Source of the DNA: Mongoliimonas terrestris
GTDB lineage: Bacteria > Pseudomonadota > Alphaproteobacteria > Rhizobiales > Pleomorphomonadaceae
Direction: 5' to 3'
DNA: 64,000 nucleotides
Assembly: GCF_001927285.1 (NCBI RefSeq)
Contig: NZ_MSIG01000004.1
Coordinates: 1-64,000, forward strand
The notes beneath the pieces are model-generated. The model searched no databases. It saw only the letters and a program-made list of their open reading frames with translations, and was not told the DNA's origin. The position numbers and the translations under genes are program-made. Positions 60,800 to 64,000 of this stretch are shown here, piece by piece. Numbering within the stretch: position 1 is the first letter of the stretch; every line of letters starts with the position of its first letter.

Positions 60800-61582
60800 T
60801 TACATGGCCGGCATGGCAGCGATGTCGAGCACCGGCCCGCTGACGCCCGAAACCTTGCCGAGCGCGGTCGCGGCGCCCGTCTCCAGGTTCACCGCGTAGA
60901 GCGTGTCGCCGGCCATCAGCCAGCCGTCGTTCTTGCCGTCCGCGCCGGCCAGGATGTCGAACGCATAGGTCTCGGCGGTCACGCCCAGCTTGCCCACCGC
61001 GTTCAGCACGCCGTCGTTCGGCGGCGCCTGGCGGATCAGCCCGCCGATGGTGGCGTCGATGTCGTAGAGCGCGGTCTCCGTCGCCCCCGCCATCGAATTG
61101 GTGTAGGCGCCCGCCACGATGTTCGGCGTCTCGCCCTTGTGCATGTCGGCCTCGGCGAAGGCCAGCTTGCCGTCCGTCGTCACCTTGCCGTCGTCCACGT
61201 TGGCGCGAAGGTTGGTGCCGTCGCTGCCCATCACGCGCAGGCGGTCGGCCACCGGGTTGAAGTCCACGGTCGCCACCGCATTGTCCGGCAGCATGGTGTC
61301 GAGGGTGGAGACCTTGGTGGCCGCCCCGCTCATCGGGTCGATGGTCACCACGGTGCCGTCGGCCGCAAGGCCGTAGAGCTTGCCGTCGGCCGGCCGCACG
61401 TCGATGCCGACGAGGGTGCTCTCCACGCCCGACACGGTCATCGGCTCGGCCGCCGCATAGGTCGCCGTGTCCACGATGGCGATCCGGTTGTCCTCCAGAA
61501 GCGCCGCCACGGAGGCGGCGGAAGCCGGCGCGCTGGCGGCGGCGATGGCGATCAGGCTGAAGGCGAGGGTGGCAGTTCTCAT
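60800..61582 (-). CDS. DUF4394 domain-containing exported protein
   Basis: 260 residues. A signal peptide (LAFSLIAIAAASAPASA) precedes the DUF4394 beta-repeat domain: RIAIVDTATYAAAEPMTVSG, LVGIDVRPADGKLYGLAADG, VDFNPVADRLRVMGSDGTNLRAN and a late YAFDILAGADGKNDGWLMAG. The fold is propeller-like; the function is unknown. It is divergent from the ECF sigma/anti-sigma pair, an arrangement that suggests it is a target of that sigma factor. GAGGAGGA precedes the ATG. Confidence 0.88.
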   Translation of the reverse strand: MRTATLAFSLIAIAAASAPASAASVAALLEDNRIAIVDTATYAAAEPMTVSGVESTLVGIDVRPADGKLYGLAADGTVVTIDPMSGAATKVSTLDTMLPDNAVATVDFNPVADRLRVMGSDGTNLRANVDDGKVTTDGKLAFAEADMHKGETPNIVAGAYTNSMAGATETALYDIDATIGGLIRQAPPNDGVLNAVGKLGVTAETYAFDILAGADGKNDGWLMAGDTLYAVNLETGAATALGKVSGVSGPVLDIAAMPAM

Positions 61583-61794
61583 GAAAGATCCTCCTCTTGC
61601 GGCCGCAGGCAGCCCGCATGGGCGCCAGCCGGTCCGGTCGTGACGGCAAGACCCGGAGGGGTCCGGTTCTCGCCGGGCAGGGACGGGAGCCGTCGTCGAC
61701 TCCACGAAAGCGGCTACACGCGGCCCCGCCGGTTGGATGCAGCGACGAAGATTTATTTCTGCCCGTCCGACATCCGATGGCCGGTCCGGCGTGT

Positions 61795-62442
61795 ATGCTC
61801 CCCATGCGCCGCCTTCAAACCCGTGCCCCAGAACCCACCCCAGAACCCGCCCCAGAACCCATCATCGTGCCCCCGCCCGTCCTCTCCTCATCGCTGCCGC
61901 CGAAGGGCGACCAGGGGCTCGCGTCCGCGCTCGGCCGCTGCGCCAAGGGTGACGCCGCGGCCCTCCGCGAGCTCTACGAGGCGATGGCCCCCCGCATGCT
62001 CGGCGTTGCCATCCGGCTGCTGCGGCGGCGTGATCTCGCCGAGGAGGTGGTCCACGACACCTTCCTGGCCATCTGGCAGAAGGCGCCCGGCTTCGATCCG
62101 GCGCGCGGCGGCGCGGAAACATGGATGTTCGCCATCCTCCGCCACCGGGCGCTCAACGTGCTGCGCGGCGAGGCGCGGAGCGATCTCGTCGACGACTTCG
62201 AACCGCTCGCCCTCGTTGCCGACGAGCCGGACGCGGAGGCGATCGTCACGGCCCTCTCCGAGGCCGGCGCCCTCCGCCGCTGCCTGGAGCGGCTCGATCC
62301 GGTGCGCCGCCACGCCATCGTGCTCGCCTACACCCACGGTCTCTCCCACGGCGAACTCGCTGGCCGCCTCGGCCAGCCGCTCGGCACGGTCAAGTCCTGG
62401 ATCCGGCGCAGCCTGATCGCCCTTCGGGAGTGCCTGGCATGA
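61795..62442 (+). CDS. ECF-type RNA polymerase sigma factor
   Basis: About 215 residues. Region 2 is visible as LRELYEAMAPRMLGVAIRLLRRRDLAEEVVHDTFLAIW and region 4 as LDPVRRHAIVLAYTHGLSHGELAGRLGQPLGTVKSWIRRSL. It resembles the SigK-type ECF group paired with RskA-type anti-sigma factors. A Pro/Glu-rich N-terminal tail (from a 12-base DNA repeat) precedes region 2. The start is uncertain: ATG codons at 61777, 61795 and 61804 lack good ribosome sites. The stop overlaps the anti-sigma start (ATGA). Confidence 0.88.
   Translation: MLPMRRLQTRAPEPTPEPAPEPIIVPPPVLSSSLPPKGDQGLASALGRCAKGDAAALRELYEAMAPRMLGVAIRLLRRRDLAEEVVHDTFLAIWQKAPGFDPARGGAETWMFAILRHRALNVLRGEARSDLVDDFEPLALVADEPDAEAIVTALSEAGALRRCLERLDPVRRHAIVLAYTHGLSHGELAGRLGQPLGTVKSWIRRSLIALRECLA
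61829..61864 (+). repeat. 12-bp tandem repeat in sigma factor N-terminus
   Basis: Three copies of CAGAACCCRYCC-type units start at 61829, 61841 and 61853 with nearly identical sequence and encode a Pro-Glu-Pro-rich run. The tract lies before conserved region 2 and may be length-variable. Confidence 0.65.
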
Positions 62443-63230
62443 CCGACGACGCGCAGGACAGGCTCGCCGCCGAATACGCCATGGGGCTTCTCGACGCCGA
62501 CGAGGCGGCGCTCGCCGAGGCGCTCCTCGCGGACGATCCGGTGTTCGCCGGTCTGGTGGAGGACTGGCGCGCCCGCCTCCTGGAGCTCGACGCCACCGCG
62601 CCGGCCGAAGCGCCCGACCCGCACCTCTGGAGTCGGATCGAAGCTGGCCTCGCCCAGCCGGCCGGCGCCGGCGACGGAGCATCGGCCGCCCGAACGCCAA
62701 TAGCGCCGGCCTCGCCGCCCGCGGTCCTCGGCCCGGACGCCCCTGACATAACCGCGCCCATCGATCTTGCCGAACGGCGCCGCGCCCGCCAGCAAGGCGT
62801 CGGCCTCTGGCGTGCCGCCGCGGTCACGGCCACCGCCGCCGCGGTCGTCCTTGCTGTCGCGCTCGCGACCGTCATCCGCACCCTCGACCGCGCACCGGTG
62901 CTCGTCACCGTGCTCCTCGCCGAACCGGGCCGGCCAGCCGCCGTCGTCAACACCTTCCCGGACGGCCGCACCGAACTCGTCCCGCTCACCACGGTCGACG
63001 TTCCCGCGGGCAAGGCGCTCCAGGTCTGGACCCTCTACGACCGGGAGCGCGGCCCCGTCTCCGTCGGCCTCATCGACGTGATGCGCAGCATCGAGCTCGG
63101 CCTGGAGGGCCTCCCCCGCCCGGCCGAAGACCAGCTCTTCGAGATCACCCTGGAACCCGCCGGCGGCTCCCCCACCGGCCGCCCCACCGGCCCCATCCTG
63201 ATGAAGGGCACCGCCGACCGCGCCTTATGA
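62439..63230 (+). CDS. RskA-type anti-sigma factor
   Basis: 263 residues. The N-terminal zinc-free anti-sigma domain (DRLAAEYAMGLLDADEAALAEALL) is followed by a linker, a single transmembrane helix (WRAAAVTATAAAVVLAVALATVI) and a periplasmic RskA domain with VDVPAGKALQVWTLYD and LFEITLEPAGGSPTGRPTGPIL. It holds the ECF factor at the membrane until released by proteolysis. Coupled start (ATGA) with the sigma gene confirms partnership. The signal is unknown. Confidence 0.92.
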   Translation: MTDDAQDRLAAEYAMGLLDADEAALAEALLADDPVFAGLVEDWRARLLELDATAPAEAPDPHLWSRIEAGLAQPAGAGDGASAARTPIAPASPPAVLGPDAPDITAPIDLAERRRARQQGVGLWRAAAVTATAAAVVLAVALATVIRTLDRAPVLVTVLLAEPGRPAAVVNTFPDGRTELVPLTTVDVPAGKALQVWTLYDRERGPVSVGLIDVMRSIELGLEGLPRPAEDQLFEITLEPAGGSPTGRPTGPILMKGTADRAL

Positions 63231-63280
63231 CCTGCCCGGCGGGCCGAACTGCCGTCAGGCGATAGCTCTTCCGGCGCTGC

Positions 63281-64000
63281 TCAGTTCCGGTTCAGCCCCA
63301 TTTCCCGGCTCTGCAGTTTTTTCTTCCACAAGGACTCCAGATCCAGGATGTCGTCCGTGGTCGCATGGGAACCTGCAACCTCCAGAATTGACACTTGGTA
63401 GTCGCTAGGGTCACGGCTCCGCAGCCCAACGTTCCCGCCGTTTCCGTCACTCGCATAGGACAGCCACCGGCCCAGAAACCCGAGATGGCCGGTCGCGCTA
63501 CCGACATACTGCTCCCGGGTTCGTGGGCATGTCAGCAGATACACACCACGGGACGCGCTAAGGACGCTTGCCCAGGACGTCGGTAGTGTGGAGAGGGCGG
63601 ACATCTGCACGACGAAGCGCGTGAACCCTGGAAAGGCCGGCTCTTGAAAGTCACGGCGGAGTTCCAGGACGACCTTGTCTTGGTTGTCCGCCCGCTGGAT
63701 CCATGACCGTGTTCCCGCGCCCCAATCGAGTACGAGCCGCCCCGCGAGATCGTCAAGTTGCGGGTCGCGAGTGAGGCTGTAGAGGTCGCAGCTGTTAACG
63801 GGATCAACGCCGGTGGTATGGACCCAACGGCGCTCGACTGTGTTGAGCCCCACGTACTGGCAGCGATAAAAGCCGGCGAAGAGCGTCTCACCAGCCGGCG
63901 TGCCAACGAACGACGCCCAGTAATCCGCCTGAAGGCGGCTCCTGTTTTCCGGACTCTGAGTTTCCTGATAGGTCTCGAACACCTGCCGGTCCTCTCGCCA
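63281..64000 (-). CDS. GIY-YIG nuclease family protein (partial, 5' end outside window)
   Basis: At least 239 residues, continuing past the window edge because the frame is open upstream of the GTG at 63982. The C-terminal 95 residues form a GIY-YIG domain: RGVYLLTCPRTREQYVGSATG, RWLSYASDGNGGN, ISILE-like VSILEVAGS and LESLWKKKLQSREMGLNRN, with the catalytic Tyr, Arg and Glu pattern. The N-terminal half (QADYWASFVGTPAGETLFAG) is of unknown function. Standalone proteins of this type may act in DNA processing or defence. It converges on the anti-sigma gene. Confidence 0.82.
   Translation of the reverse strand, partial: WREDRQVFETYQETQSPENRSRLQADYWASFVGTPAGETLFAGFYRCQYVGLNTVERRWVHTTGVDPVNSCDLYSLTRDPQLDDLAGRLVLDWGAGTRSWIQRADNQDKVVLELRRDFQEPAFPGFTRFVVQMSALSTLPTSWASVLSASRGVYLLTCPRTREQYVGSATGHLGFLGRWLSYASDGNGGNVGLRSRDPSDYQVSILEVAGSHATTDDILDLESLWKKKLQSREMGLNRN

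Noticed and set aside
1..64000. CRISPR array, IS element, prophage or integration site
   Set aside because: No regularly spaced repeats with unique spacers, transposase, integrase or flanking direct repeats were seen; the tandem repeats found have no spacers.

Overview
The window is a GC-rich chromosomal segment of an alphaproteobacterium, most likely order Hyphomicrobiales. The pointers are a 41-residue cysteine-free ribosomal protein L36, a GapR/DUF2312 nucleoid protein, DUF1127, DUF1036 and DUF1244 proteins, the neighbourhood N-formylglutamate amidohydrolase - DUF1244 - gapR close to DUF1036 - pyruvate kinase, and an unusually large share of sugar and peptide importers. Genes are tightly packed, often with ATGA or 8-base overlaps, and I see no rRNA, tRNA, CRISPR array, IS element or prophage. 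It reads as core and catabolic chromosome rather than a mobile island.

Layout. 0-7.7 kb: DUF1127 peptide with terminator, HNH-type zinc protein, GNAT acetyltransferase, molybdate transporter modBC (no modA), a short ModE-like regulator, a GntR/UTRA regulator divergent from a PfkB sugar kinase across a 15-bp degenerate repeat tract, and a LuxR-type regulator. 7.7-14.2 kb: secreted DPYG-repeat protein, aldo/keto reductase, chemoreceptor, rpmJ, a TPR protein whose start codon lies in a hairpin, and an alpha/beta hydrolase. 14.3-25.9 kb: EamA exporter divergent from a MocR regulator, DUF1036-pyk, a second EamA exporter, hutG-like - DUF1244 - gapR, AraC regulator divergent from a second aldo/keto reductase across a 27-bp tandem repeat, and a nitroreductase-MarR operon with a visible promoter and operator.

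25.9-38.6 kb: a sugar catabolic operon on the minus strand (binding protein, double ATPase, two permeases, TIM-barrel isomerase, FGGY kinase, FucA-like aldolase) divergent from a LacI regulator, with palindromic operators between them. The logic is import, isomerisation, phosphorylation, aldol cleavage. Next comes a TRAP-TAXI system (binding protein, fused permease, DUF1850). 38.7-49.6 kb: glycine-zipper lipoprotein, TadG-like VWA protein, a complete peptide ABC transporter in order D-F-A-B-C, a third EamA exporter, a P-loop kinase and a SHOCT protein. 49.6-57.3 kb: a second sugar operon (binding protein, ATPase, permease, SMP-30 lactonase, SDR, NAD-dependent epimerase/dehydratase) divergent from a regulator with two GntR-type helix-turn-helix domains. 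57.4-64 kb: Gre-family factor, P-type metal ATPase, small secreted protein, DUF4394 protein divergent from an ECF sigma/anti-sigma pair, and a GIY-YIG protein cut by the window edge.

The strongest cross-cutting observation is that all four binding-protein genes in the window are followed, before the next transporter gene, by one or two strong GC hairpins. This is consistent with making much more binding protein than membrane components. No clearly new defence or mobile system is present. The best candidates for unexplained biology are the FucA-type sugar operon of unknown substrate, the double-helix-turn-helix GntR regulator, the start-codon hairpin after rpmJ, and the repeat tracts in two divergent promoter regions.
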